A DNA stretch of 64,000 nucleotides from Eucalyptus grandis (lineage: Eukaryota; Streptophyta; Magnoliopsida; Myrtales; Myrtaceae): NCBI RefSeq assembly GCF_016545825.1, contig NC_052613.1:10416001-10480000 (forward strand), read 5' to 3'. Made by a program: the position numbers and the translations under genes. This document shows positions 30,081 through 47,575 of this stretch, one piece after another. Each line of letters starts with the position of its first letter. The first letter of the stretch is position 1. Under the pieces are notes generated by a model. That model was not told the origin of the DNA. It did no database searches and was given only the letters and a program-made list of their open reading frames with translations.

Positions 30081-32287
30081 TGTGACATCTTGAATTTCTA
30101 ATTCTGTTTTCAATTGAATGAATCGAGCTTTTCTTCGATGCGCCTATAATTCTATTCTCTGAGCTGATCACTCATGAGGTAACTAGTCTATCTAGTGAAG
30201 CCGTTAAGGGATTTTAACACAATAGATTTGAGAATTCGACCAGAAATCGACTGCTCGACCGTGCTAGTCTGCAAGGGTCATTACGGCATAGTTAAAAATC
30301 GATTAGAGACCGGAGATAGGTCAACTCGATTGAGCCATATGATTAAGTGTGGGTGATTCCACCTAATTGCAAAATTCTCGTCGATTGGCACTAGACTGAT
30401 TTTTCTGTCATTTTGGTATCTTATGTCCGCATTTGAAATCTCGAGATTTTCCACGACAGCAGAGAGTCGCTAATGTGTTGAAGATGTACAATGTGGCTAA
30501 AAAATAATCGACCGTGGGTCAATTGTATTAAAATTTCCTAAAAGCTACCCAGTATGTTAGGTCACGCTAAAATCGCGCCAGATTAACCGTGAATTTAAAC
30601 TCGATTTCAAAAATTGAAAGTTCTGTCATGTCACGATTTATTTTAGGACCATCGACTCACCCTTTAAATATTTTTTTTGCAAATCGAGATTTTTTGGCGA
30701 AATTTCAAAGTAGGCCCGTTCTTGACTGGAAAAATCAGATGATCGTTTTTGGTTGCATTTTTGGGATTCAAGTTGGACAAATTGATAAGGAAAAATGTTA
30801 ATTTGGTTGAGGACACCTTGGTTGGATTTATGGGGACCGAATTGAATTCAATTAAAGGAGAATTGATTCAATTTGGGGAGAATTGGCTAAAATTCGTAGG
30901 CCAAGGGTCCATCAACATTTTGGACCACTTGGGATTGCTTTTAGGGGGAATTTTGTGCACCAAATTGGCTGAGGATAGGGCTGAACAAGTGGGGGCCAAG
31001 CCACAACCAAACTAAGAGATATTTAGGCCATTGGGTCCCTCCAAGTCTTCAACTGTCTCCTTCTTCCTCAGCAGACCTGCTTTCTCCATTTTCAGACCTT
31101 TTGAAGCTCTAAAGAACTAGAGAAACCGAGCAGCACCTCCCCCTAGCTAGTCGCACACTGCTGGAGCCCCTGCCGTCGCTACACGCCGGCCGCGAGCTTG
31201 AGCCAGCCTCGCCTACTCGTCTACCCATTCCTGCTCATCTCGCCTGTTTTGTTGCCCAGCCATGTCTCTGAGCCACCTCAGGCCACTGTCGAAGTCGCCA
31301 GGCCATCGTTCAGGCCACCAGAATCGCTGCCGTCACCTGCCGTTGCTCGTAGCAACCCCGTCCGCCCGTTCCGTGCTTTTTCCAACTCAAGCCGAGCCCG
31401 TTCCAGCTTGCTTAGCCCAGCAATCAAAACCGAAGACCAGCAAGGTTCCTTGGACTTTAAGGCCCGTTTTCAAGCTCGTTCGGTCCTTGTTTGGTGTCAC
31501 TGCTAGGAGGTTTGTCGTTGTGGACTCACCGGATCACTAAATTGGTGAGTTTACTTGCTAAACTCTACTTAGGGAGTTAATGAAGTTTAAGGGGTGATTA
31601 TTTTAGGTTAAGTATGGTTTATGTGGTTAGTTAGAATGTATTAGCGATTTAATTATTCGTTTGTGCATGTTAGGTGGTTAGAACGAATAGATTAGAGACT
31701 AGATAAGTTGTACTATTTATCTAGATAGGTTTGCAAATTTTCCCAGCCCATTCGTGTAGTTAATTAAGCATTTCCGGCCTAAGTTTGCATTTTGGTAATT
31801 AATTATTTTTATTTAATTATTTTTTGGTATTTATTTAATTATTTATTATTTTTCGGAAATTATACCGGGATAGCCGGTGACCAGCATTTCGTGCTGATTG
31901 CAATGGTGTGTTCGGTTTATGCAATTGAATGCTATTTTATGCAAATTGAGTTGTAATTGTAATTTTGGGTATTTATCCCAAAATTGTGTAATTTCGGTAT
32001 TTAATTAGAAAATACCGGGGCGTCGGTTTTTAACGCCAAATTTTTTTTATGCACTATATTAAATAGTGAGATTTTTGAAAAGAAATATATAACATTTTGG
32101 CTTAGACCGACCGTGTACCTACACATGATTATTTTTATCGAGTATATTTTAACACGATGATGTTAGGCCAAGTTCATTATATATATTTTTTTTTGAGGAA
32201 TTGGTGTGCAAAGCACAAAGTCCTTGGCTGGGATTGATTTATCGTGTATCAACTTATGTGAGCATAATTATCAGCTTGTGCAAGCTA

Positions 32288-32327
<40 letters not shown>

Positions 32328-33200
32328 ATCAACTTGTGAGAGCTATTACCATATATTTTGGCTTGTGTGAGTAGTGATGATATTGATTGATTGATAGATG
32401 GTATCGATGGTGTTGAATCGATGGGATTGATTTGATTGGTTACTGACGTGCAAGAGAGAACTGAGGCAAGGTAAGTCTTTTGATTTGTGTATATAGCTGC
32501 CTTTGGGCATATTTCCTTCATAGTTGGAGTTTAGAGGGTGAACTTGTTGAGACATTATTTCACTCTGTTGTGGGCTCAACCTTTTCAGGTCCTTAGATGA
32601 CGGTTCTTCTAGAACGTTTTGGTCGGTCAATGAGGGTTACCGAGCGGAGTTTTGATTACCATGCCCCAGGGGGTCAATGGGTCTATGAACTCATGGTGAC
32701 CACCGTCTGGGTCGATGATGGCCTACCTCGGGGTACCTCATCGGTTCGGAGCATGGTTTTGCTACAGTTTCAATGGATTCCGTGTGGGTCCCCTTTAGGG
32801 TTTTGAAATTCTTGCCGTAGTAGTTGATGCCACTCTAGGCGAGAGTGCAGTTGACCCTCTTGACGGTGCTGTGGAGGACCCGGTGCCTTCGGAGCTTGTG
32901 GAGATCGAAGGATTGGCGAACGTGTCCGACTAGCTGGTCATAGGACAGCTTTGTTTTGAGAACCGGTTTTTTGTAGACTTTTGACTTAGTCTTTTGTTGT
33001 ATATAAACCGAGGTGTTTATAAAAGTGTTTTGGTTGTGAATGTGTTTCCTTCTTTTCTATCTCGTGTTGGTTGTTGTCAGGGGTATCGTTTCGCTTCTGT
33101 ATGTGCATTAAAATGAATGGGTCGGCAACGCATCATGGGATGTCGCAAATTTAATCGACCACTGAGGGATGGGCACGCGTTTGAGGTTCTAGGCGTGACA
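30081..33200 (+). mobile_element. Solo LTR, 3.1 kb (probable Ty3-gypsy)
   Basis: Starts TGTGACATC at 30,081 and ends GCGTGACA at 33,200. It is flanked by a perfect 5-bp direct repeat CTGTT (30,076-30,080 and 33,201-33,205), the expected integrase signature. No gag or pol is present, so this is one LTR left by recombination. A GC-rich part (31,050-31,540) ends in a GGTGAGTTTA donor-like site. A second intron-like unit spans 32,471-32,588. A CTAT microsatellite lies inside. Related copies are at 215-968 (+) and 43,360-47,137 (-). Confidence 0.8.
32286..32328. repeat. (CTAT)n microsatellite, about 10 units
   Basis: Uninterrupted CTAT tetranucleotide array inside the solo LTR. Confidence 0.95.
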
Positions 33201-33819
33201 CTGTTCACCTTGTACCAACTAATTTTTATGAAATCTCTATTCTTCTAGACTTGTTCATGTAGGTTCTTCTAGTTATTTTGAGTCTTTTTACTTAGCACAT
33301 CAAGTTCCTTTTATGTGGATATAACTGGAAACACGAGCAACTCATATTAAGTTGTAATAAATCATGAATTATTTTGTTAACTTCAAAATGTATTATGAGT
33401 TTTTCTCAACTATTTACTCATGAATCCTCTAGCACAATAAATAATAGCCATTACTGACAAATCTATGTTAATCTAAAAGCCCGAGTTTTATGATCAAAGG
33501 AGTGAAATTGCCACTGATTTTCAGTCAATTCATAGTTTTTATCATGTAAAATTTTACTCTTCTTGATTCCTTGTCAGCCGTAAGAATGTCTGAGCGGATC
33601 TTCGGAGTTACAAGTAGAATTCATAAGCTTAAAATTATCCTCAAGTTGTCTACCCAATGGCATTTCTCCAAGTGTTAACTTGGTAGACTAATAAGTACAT
33701 GCCAATCATTTGCATATCTAGTTACTTGTTAATTAGTGCGTTGAAAGGTACTCAACTCTTGAACCGGTGCATATTTTCATCGAGAATTGACTGGTCATCT
33801 CCTTTCTTCTGATATAATT

Positions 33820-34946
33820 TGTTGAAAATTTGTTTGTAAAACAAACTAAGTGTGTTTTTACTTGTCCCACATTGAAAAGTTGAGAGGACATAGGCCAGCA
33901 TTCTCTAATGTGTTTAAAGAAAGGATTAGGTGTGGACTAGACCCCACTAAACTTGTGTGCGAGTGCATGAATAATTACGCGATTATTAATTACACTTAGC
34001 ACTTGGCACACTTGCATGCCCACAGTTTAATTAGGACTAATCCATTTATTTTTATATTATTTCATACGGTTATTTTATTAACTTTTATTAGTTCAAAGGT
34101 TGTTTTTGTTTATTAAGTATTTTTGGAAATTATGAAATTATGAAATTTTATTTATTAAAAAATTATTATATTTTATTTTTTTATTAATCCAAATTTTTAT
34201 ATATGTGTTTTTTCAAGACAACCTTTAGAAATGATATTCGTTCAGTTTGCAACCTTTCTTGAAGAGTTGCATTTGTTCATTTTGCAACTTCTTTCGAGAG
34301 GATATCTTTGTTCATTTTGCAACTTTTTTGAAATATCTTTGTTCATTTTGCAACCTTTCGTGGTTTAATTAGCACTAATTCCTTTATTTTTATTTTATTT
34401 CATATAGTTATCTTATTAACCTTTATTAGATCAAAAGTTGTTTTTGTTTATTAAGTATTTTTAGAAATGAAAATTCGAAAATTTTATTTATTTTTCATTA
34501 TATTTTATTATTTTTATATTATATCTCTTTATTATATATATATATATATGTCTTTTCAAGACAACATTGTAAATAATACTCATTTAGTTTGCAACTTTGT
34601 TCATTTTGCAACTTCTTTCGAAAGGATATTTTTATTCACTTTGCAACCTTTGGAAATCAATATATTATTTAAAATTGATTATATATATGTTAGTTTTAGA
34701 TGAGCATGGATCATTTGGTATTCTTTTCAAAATTACAGCCATTTTTTCTATTATTTCCTAGAGACTCTAGAGATATATTATAATTGCTATCTAGTATTCT
34801 CATTTGAAATTTTTGCTGTATCTTGAAGGATATTTGCCGGTGATCATTAACAATATTATGGGACAAATAAATCCTTAAAGAAAATGATATTACATCTCAA
34901 AGTTCGACTTGATTGCTCTATTAATTTGGAGCCACATTTTCCAACA
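33820..34946 (+). mobile_element. Solo-LTR-like insertion, 1.1 kb
   Basis: Absent from the aligned place in block A (about 12,085). It begins TGTTGAAAAT and ends TTTTCCAACA, with TG...CA termini, and is flanked by TAATT (33,815-33,819) and TAGTT (34,947-34,951), a 5-bp duplication with one mismatch. Internally it repeats the phrase GTTCATTTTGCAACTT several times (34,230-34,650) and contains no protein frame. Confidence 0.6.
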
Positions 34947-34951
34947 TAGTT

Positions 34952-35525
34952 ATAAGGTATTTCTTACCATTTTGAGAATCTAGTAAGGCAGATGATGTTT
35001 TTGTGAGCCCATTGTTAAAGGTTCCGAGGCCTCTTGCAATCAGCTTTTACTAGATGGCATGAACGAAAACTATGGCCATGCGTGCAACAAATTTGAGCTA
35101 TTTACGATAGCGGCGCAGAAGATTTGCCTCTGCATTTCGTCGATTAATAGCATAACATTCAAGGAAATCAATCGTTCCTTGTGCGGTGCAATACCAGGAC
35201 CCATCAACCGAATTTAGTATTTTGTCTTTCCTGGTTAGACATTCTATAGGACGATCATGGTGTTGCTACATTTCCAAATTTATGTTTATCAGCAGAGTAG
35301 CTAGAATGACTCTACAAGCGGTTCTCGATTCAGAACCATGCAAATTGTTAGCAATTGTCATGCAACACCATTTCTTTTATTACGTTGAGAAAGCAAAACA
35401 TAGAACCTGCGTATGAAGAATACAGCAGAAGCTTACAATTTATGACGACAAGCACTTCACGATTGACATCATTCATCCTCTTCTAAATTCTAAACTGAGG
35501 ATAAAAACTTCATCCCTGGGTAACC
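34952..35525. other. BGLU-B 3' flank
   Basis: Aligns with 12,090-12,705 of block A. No separate gene. Confidence 0.6.
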
Positions 35526-39531
<4,006 letters not shown>

Positions 39532-41646
39532 GAGCAAGGATGGTAAAAGAAATCTTAAACGTCAGCGTTTCTACATCATCTATCATTCTTATCATCGCCC
39601 AAATCAAAAAGAAAATTAAAGTACGACTTTTTTTCTTTCAACTAGAAATCCAAACAATAAATACGGGTCTTCTATTAGAATATTTAAATATTAAATCACA
39701 CATTTTCATGCTTGACTTAGGTTGAAATCCAGCCAACGCATGAGGGAGAAGTATTATAAATTTAAATATTAAATCATATATTTATCTAATAGCTTAAATT
39801 TTTAGAATAATTTGCATTGTCTCACAAAATATCATATTATATCAAAGCAAAAATTTTAGTTTAAATCTCTCCAAACCAAATGTGTCTCCCCAATTAAATA
39901 TATGTCTATACTTAATTTTAGGCAAAAAAAAAAGACTAAATATGAGGATAATAAAAAAATTAAATATTAAACTACACTTTCATCTAACAACCTAAACATC
40001 CCTCATTGAGGAGAATTAAGAATGGTGGGTCCTTGGCAATTGCTTTTTTGAATTCAATGATCGGACAAGTGCCACGGATAAAAGTTGTCACGTCATTAAT
40101 CCAAAGGATAGCCATCTCATCAATCCAAGGGTTTCTTAGAACCGTTAGATTGATAAGGGGTTGATTTCTACCATTAGATTTATTTGATAGGAATTAATGC
40201 CCTCAACCATTGGGTAAATTCAATCTCCACCATGAGATTAATGTGATGAAGATCAATATCCACCACAAGTGGATCTTTACCGTTGGATCAATTAGACAAG
40301 GATTGACATCATCTACCATTATATCACATAGAGATCAATGGTTGTAACTAGAGGGTTCTCATATAAATAGGGTAGCCCTTTCCCCCACTTGTATAATCTA
40401 CTTTCATTTGAACAATAGAAGTATTCTCTAAAGTTCCTCTCTCTAAGAATTCTCTGCCTTGTGTGAGAATGAGAGCGAAAGTAAGGTTGACTTAGACCAA
40501 AGAAGGTAAGGTTTACTTAGACCAAAGAAGGTCATTCGAAATCTAAGTGGCACACAATTTGTGATTGAAAGAATTATCGCGAGACACATGGGTGAGAATA
40601 CCATTAGTGTTATTTACCTTATTTACTTTATGATGATAAGGTTCATTTGGGGATATCAACATCGGCATGATGCAATATAAAATTGATGAATGAATGAATG
40701 TTAATTTGGAGTAAGCTAAGCCACGAAAGATGAGTACATTTAGGATTCTAAGGTTTGAGTTGCATGTGAACTGATGGACGTGAAAAGACCTAATGCGTAA
40801 ATTGAATGCTTTGCTTGTATTTTACTTGATTCATGTGCTCATGGAAAATTTCATGGACCAGAAACTATTTACCAATATCACTATGAAAAGACAAATCTTA
40901 AGAAAGGCCAATTGTAAGAATATTGGTAATAATCAGTAGGATTGGGTGGTTAAGTAAGTTTTCAGGGATGTCTAGTTTAGAAATTGGATGTTATTCTTTT
41001 GAATTACATAAATTGTGTGCAAATTATATTGAATTAGGGCCAATTGCATAAGCTAAAGGCATAGATTGATCAGTTCATGGGGCGTGCGGGATGTTCTAAG
41101 GCCTCTAGATAACCAAATCTCCGTACTCATGATCCCGAACTATAAATTAAAAAAAAAGAAGAAGAAGTAAATTATGGATGCCGGTGAGTTCTTTCTTCCA
41201 ACAGATCAATAAAAGGGCGGAACGGACTTTGAATTAAGGGAGGTGAAGCAGGTTGACACATCTAAAAATGGCCGACAATCTTCTTTCATCCTAGGGGAGC
41301 TAAGAGGTGTAGCTTTGGCCAGTCCTGGGGAAAAGAGCAAATTGAAATAGGCAAAAAAACAGAAAAAAGAAAAAAAAAGCAAAAAGCAAAAGAAAAAGAA
41401 TAAGAAAGGTAGTAATCGGATGTCGCCCTCTTCTCAAGGCAAAAGACCTTTTCTTTATCATTTTTCAGTCAATGATGGAGTGCTGATGATTATTTTAAGC
41501 CGATGGTCCAATTAAGACACGTGCACTTGAAATTGAGTCCCTTCCACGTCCTAGTATTATTGCAAAAACATAAATATCTTCCTCAGCTTCTTGGATTCCA
41601 TCCTCATGTCCCGCGTGAAATTAAACTTAAAAGGATGCATGATCCT
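39532..41646. other. BGLU-B upstream region with an LTR-like insert
   Basis: Aligns in pieces with 19,261-20,560. About 40,100-40,610 is extra relative to block A. It contains CATATAAATAGG (about 40,357), a leader-like CT-rich stretch and a 24-bp direct repeat (TTAGACCAAAGAAGGT at about 40,490 and 40,515), suggesting a small solo LTR. Its ends could not be fixed. 39,660-40,010 is A+T-rich with ATTTAAATATTAAAT repeats. Confidence 0.4.
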
Positions 41647-41908
41647 TGTTGAATAAGTCAAAGATATGATATTTTCTTGATAAGATATGATCTTGATTTG
41701 TTCCTCATCTTTAAGAAAAATAGGATCTTTTATGATTTTCAACACAAGATGCTTAGAGTATATATATGGAAACAACGTACGATCTTGATCTTTTCCCGAT
41801 CTTCAACATAAAATGAATATTATTTGCAATTTGTACAAAGAGAAACTTACTTTATAAAATAGCGTAGAGTTAAAAAATATTGACAAAGAAAACACTCTTT
41901 CACTTTTC

Positions 41909-42704
41909 GGGCTAATTTCATAAAAAAACATCAACTTTAGGTCGATGGACAAATTTGACCAAAACTTTTTTTTGTCTCATGAAAAAGCATAAACTTTAGG
42001 TCGATGGACAAATCTACCAAAACTTTTTTTGTCTCGTAAAAAGCACAAACTTTAGGTTAAGTGACAATTACAATTTTGCCCCATTTTTTTTTTTTGGTGA
42101 AATTCTGGCCCCATTGTTATTTTGTCTCATAAAAAATAACAAACTTTCACTCCTATTCAAAATCTAACCCTTATCATTAACTTTCTATTTGAAGTTAACC
42201 TTATTTCAAAAGAAAAAGTTCTAGCTATGAGGTTGGTGGATCTCATCTATGGTTTCTCTTGACAAGCGGTGATCTATAGTTTCATATTACAACAAAACAA
42301 TAAAGTCTAGCGAGAGAAATTCAATCGAGAGATTTTTTTACTTGCTAGTGAAGTATAGGAGATGGCATAGTTTCATTGTTATTCTTCAAGCTATGACTCA
42401 AACAAGAAGAAAATGGATGGTGTTAGCCAAAAAGTGCACATGGATTAAGGACAATCAATGAATATAAGTTAAGGGTGGCCAGATTTAGGATTTAAGTAAA
42501 AGTTGATGATTTTTTTTTCAAACAAAAAAATTTGGGCCAAAATTGTCACTCGACCTAAAGTTTGTGCTTTTTTACGAGACAAAAAAGAGTTTGGGCCAAA
42601 TTTGTCCATTGATCTAAAGTTGGTGCTTTTTTACGAGACAAAAAAAGTTTAGGTCAGATTTGTCCATCGACCTAAAGTTGGTATTTTTTTTTGGGAATTA
42701 ACAC
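41909..42704. mobile_element. Mutator-like MITE inside the copia 5' LTR
   Basis: Inverted termini GGGCTAATTTC...ACTTTAGGTCGATGGACAAAT and its inverse, flanked by a perfect 9-bp duplication TCACTTTTC (41,900-41,908 and 42,705-42,713). The 3' LTR of the same element shows the empty site, TTCGCTTTTCTCATC near 51,270. Several internal sub-repeats of AACTTTAGGTYGATGGACAAAT. No coding capacity. Confidence 0.88.
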
Positions 42705-43359
42705 TCACTTTTCTCATCCATTTATTTTCCTATTATCCTTTGATCAGATCCTCTGTCAAAGTTGGTATTAGAGCTTCTTTGGCGAAAGCCTTTTTGCATA
42801 AAGAAAATTAATGGCTTTTGTATCAGCCTCTCTCGTCATATGTTCCCCAAGTTTATGCTTCAACTACCTATGTTTCCTTTGTTCTCCCAGTTCCAATTAC
42901 TCCAAGTGTAATCTCCATTCCCTCAATCGGTGAAAGATTCAATGGAACGAATTTTGTGAGTTGGAAAACACGTCTCACTCCCTTCCTCTTGGCTTCCCAA
43001 CTTCTTTCTAGTGTAGAAGGCACCGAGCAAACTTTACCATAGCACATCCTGCAACAAGAAGGCAACCCCAACTCAACTCTGTCTCAAAATCCATGATACA
43101 CAACCTAATTAATAAGAGACCATACAGCCCTTGGGTGGATAATGGCCACATCCACTACACTAATCGTCACCCACTTGTCCAAACACCGCGCTTCGGCTTC
43201 AGCATGGGCATATTTTTCTTCTTCATATGCGACTCAATCTTTAGCCTAGGCTTTATCTCTTCAAATGCAACTGCAAATGGGAGAATTACCAAAAAAGTCA
43301 TAAACTTATTACAATTGTATCAATTCAGTTTAAACTTTTTTTTTTTGGCCAATTTAGTT

Positions 43360-46300
43360 TGAAACCTTTCATTTTTATTACACATGCGAAAGCGAAAATA
43401 AATCTTCATCGAGATAGAAAAGCAAGACAACAAATTCATAAATAAACATGCTTTTATATTCACATAGAGTCATGTACAAGGTCTATGACAAAAAGACTGC
43501 ACATAATGGCTTTTAAAAAAGAAACGGTCCTAACTGACCTACATTTTAGATCACCTCCTCTCGCTCTAAGTCCTCCACTCGATGACCTTGAAAATTTATC
43601 CCACAATGGGGTGAGATATAAATTTCAGCAAATCCACGCTTTAAACCTCGATTATAAGGGAAATACATCTAGAAGCGTCCTAACTATGCAATCACACAAT
43701 TAGCCTAAAGGACTTACCTCGCCTTAGTTTCACCCTGCAGGTCAGCACAGTTTATACACATTATGTATATAATTGATACACAACAATTGAAACGCATTAC
43801 TAAACTCAATAAATCACAGGGTCCAGATTATAGGGCCAAATCGTTATGACACATCTCATACCATGTTATACAATTTTGTCCCATAATCCGGCACATCTAT
43901 TCCACTCAACATGCTTTCCAATTAATAATTTCGTCCACTCTAGGGTACGATCTACTAGAAGTTCGGTGGTCTACTAGCGTAGTTAGGTATTGTCTCATTC
44001 CATTGAGCACGGTTACGTCTCTTAAAGACGACTTTCCCGAAGGAGTATATGTCCAACCTCTACTGTGACCCAAAACCTAATAAATGGGTATTCCATATAG
44101 GGTAACGTCCATCTGACACAGTTCGGGAATGGGTTCTCTTTACTAACACATGACCACTCAAACTCGGCTAAGAACACGGAGAAAAGCCCTTGACTACAAG
44201 TCTCGCCTTGTATCTAATACTACCATCTGCTTCATTCTTAACCCTGTACACCCATTTGTTTAATAAAGCTTTTTTTTTTTTTTACGATTGGTCAACTCCC
44301 AAGTTTTGTTACGAAGTAATGAGCTCATCTCGTCTTTCATAGCACACTTCTCTTTACTAACACACAACCACCAGTCGTATATAAGACATGGCTTAAATAG
44401 TATTAGATGGATAAAAAATTACCTTTGGCTTTCTCACACATGTAGACCTTCTTAAGATAGGTACTTCAGGGTCATTCGTTTGCTCCGAGACACTGTGCAT
44501 TGCACTCAAATGCCTCAATTAAAATAGTGATCCTGACATTTTTTCTTCGTATTAAAAACACATGATGAAAATAATCATGTGTGGGTACACGGTTAGATTA
44601 GACCTGAAAAATTCATAACATTCTTTTAAAATCCCACTGGTTTATATAGTATATAAAACCATTTTCGGTGTTTAAAACCCGACACCCAAGATTTTCTAAA
44701 TGAATATCAAAATTCACAAATTTTGGAATAATTGACCCAATTTCCAATCAGCACTCAATTTTCATAATTTAACAATCGATTACAGAAATTAACCATACCA
44801 TTGCAATCAACACAAAATTCCGGTCACCGGCTATCTCAACCTAATTTCCAAAAAAAATAATTAATAATTAATTAATTTCGAAAATTAATTGAATAAATAC
44901 ATTAAATATTAAAAATGCTAACTTAGGCTAAATAATTCTAATCTAACCATCTATTGAACTAATTAAATTATCCTAACCATTCTAACTATAGAATTACCTA
45001 ACAGGCTAACTAAATTTAAGCTCTATCGACCTAATTCACTAATCTAACTAACCTAAATTAATTTAATAAACTAAAACTACATTAATCTAAACTTAAATAA
45101 ATCTAAACACCATTTAGATGTCATTAGCCTACTAAGAAGATTTTAGTACATAAACTCACCGGTTAATTGTAGAAACCGGTTCACCGCGATGATGGTGCGA
45201 CGGCGGCCGAAATCCAAATTTTCGGCGGCGTCGGCGTACTTGGACCGGGCCTAAAACGGACCCAACAAATCTCAACCCAAATTGAGATTTGTTAATGACT
45301 CAGGCTGGGCTTGCTGCAGACACTGGGCTTGGGCCTCAAAAATTCGCTGGGCTTCAAAAAGTTGGGCTTTGGCTTCGCGGGCGTCTGATTTCGCTGGGCT
45401 GCTGATGGACTGAATTCACTTGGGCTCGTGGGCTTCAATGGAGCTGCTAAACTGGGCTGACTTCTTATAGGCTGAGCTGCAATTCATGTGGGCTTGTCTT
45501 CGGTGGAATGAGCCCAAAACTTGCTAGGCCGTTGGAGAGAGACACGCGGGCTGCTGATCGTGGGCTGCAGACACGCGACTGGGCCGAAGACGTTGGAGCT
45601 GCTCGGTTGGTTCGGTGGAGTGAACTGAGCGGAGAGAGAGACGAGCTGCAGTTGCTTCGGTGGGATGGGATGCACGAAAATGGAAGCAAGCTGGCGGAGC
45701 TTCGGTGGACGTTTGGCGGTCAACGATGGGGGGCTTCGTGCATGGGTTGTTGACAGGAGGAGTGTGCTGGCGTCCAAGGAGTTGAGGGGAACAATTGATG
45801 GTGGGAGGCTGGCGTGGGCTGAGCGTGGGGAATTTGGGCTTGCGTGGTCGCTGGACTACGATGGAGGAACGTGGACGTGCTGGCGCGGTTTGGCAGAAAT
45901 GAAGGAAGATCATGGGCTGCTGCAGAGGTCCACGGATGGAGTGGGGCTTCGAAGGTAAGAGGGAAAGAATGGGCAGGAACCAAAGCAGAAAATGAAGTGG
46001 AAAAGCAGAGGGGTCGGCCACGAAGAAGATGAGAAATTAGGAGAAAAGTCCAAGAGAAAATATCTAATGCATCATTATATGCCTAAAAAGTCTTCCAAGC
46101 TTATCCCTTTGTTTCCCATGTTTATTATTTGCTATTTAATCCACAAATAATTCAATTTTGATGTCCAAAAATCCAACCCCCTCCCAAGCTCCGAATTTAA
46201 TCAAATTAACTTTAATTCCTCACTCAAATCTCCAAATCGAGGTCCAATTTGGCCAAAGAAAAGTCCGTACAATTTCTACAAGTTCCCATCAGCATATAGT

Positions 46301-47137
46301 CTGGCTTGGAAGTCCAAATTTCCTTCAAATGAGTCCATCCATATTTCCGTTAATTTTTTGCAACGTCTGAAATGATTTTCCGTTAAAATCTTGGAATTTG
46401 TGAAAATTCTTTGGAGGATGAGTCGACATTCCTAAAATAGATCGTGACATGATAGAATTTTCAATTTCTAAAATCGAGTTCAAATTCACGGTTGATTTTA
46501 CTCCAGGCGCGCTTTTAGCGTGACCTAGTGTCCGGTAGTTTTCAAGAATTTTTTAGTGCAATTGACCTGTGACCGATTTATCTCGAGTCACAATGTATAT
46601 TTTCGACACATTGTCGACTTTCGGTTATTGTGAAAATCTCAAGGTTTTAAGTACGGGCACCGGGTACAAAAATGACAGAAAAATCGGTCTAAGTGTCATT
46701 CGATGAGAATTTTGCAATTAGGTGGAATTACTCACACACTAATTACATATCTCTATCGAATCGACTTATTTCCGGTCTCCGATTGATTTTTGACGGTGCC
46801 GTAATGACCCTTGCAGATCAACATGGTCAGCAATCGATTCTTGGTTGAATTCTCAAGTCCATTGCATTTAGATCCCTTAATTGCTTTCCCAGATAGTCCA
46901 GTTATCTCGTGAGTGATTGGCTCAGAGAATAGCACTATAGACGCATTAATGAAAAGGCCCGATTTATTTAATCGAAAATGAAATCTGAAATCTCAAGTCC
47001 ATTGCATTTAGATCCCTTAATTGCTTCCCAGATAGTCCGGTTATCTCGTGAGTGATTGGCTCGAGAGAATAGCACTATGAATGAAAAGGCCCGATTTATT
47101 TAATCGAAAATGAAATCTGAAAATTCATGTTGTCACA
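43360..47137 (-). mobile_element. Large LTR, inverted copy nested in the TIR element
   Basis: Starts TGTGACAACATGAATTTTC at 47,137 (minus) and aligns along its length with the solo LTR at 30,081-33,200. The last 80 or so bases are missing at the 43,360 side. GC-rich central part 45,180-46,060. The intron-like GAG/GTAAG...CAAG unit is at 43,717-43,587. About 140 bp near the start is tandemly duplicated (46,851-46,990 and 46,992-47,121). Long frames in the GC-rich part occur on both strands and are compositional. Confidence 0.75.
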
Positions 47138-47480
47138 TTTACAATTGTGTCAATTCAGTCCATTCGGCCAAAATTGGCTGGCCAATGCGCTATGGACGCC
47201 GGCCGTCCGGCCGAACGCCGATGTGGCATTTTTAATATATATATATATATATATTTTTTTTTTGAATTTTTTTTTTCTTTTTTTGAATTTTTTTCCCCAT
47301 TATCTTCTTCGCCTCCTAACCAGCCGACATCGGCCGGAGGCGAGGGTCGGCAAGGTCGGCCTCGTCGGCCACTAATGAGGGCGAGGCCCCGCTAGATCGA
47401 CGGGGCCTCGCCTAGCCAAGCAAGGATTGACCTCGCCGGTGGTCGATGAGGCGACCTCCTCAACCGGAAATCTACGGTGG

Positions 47481-47483
<3 letters not shown>

Positions 47484-47573
<90 letters not shown>
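47484..47573. repeat. (CT)45 microsatellite
   Basis: About 90 bases of uninterrupted CT dinucleotide, one of the longest simple repeats in the window. It produces artificial Ser-Leu and Arg-Glu reading frames. Confidence 0.97.

Positions 47574-47575
<2 letters not shown>

Noticed and set aside
32286..32630. Ser/Ile-rich minus-strand frames
   Set aside because: Produced by the CTAT microsatellite within the solo LTR.
45465..46032. Several frames of 80-165 codons on both strands
   Set aside because: They lie in the GC-rich part of the nested LTR and differ from the matching part of the 30-33 kb copy in frame.
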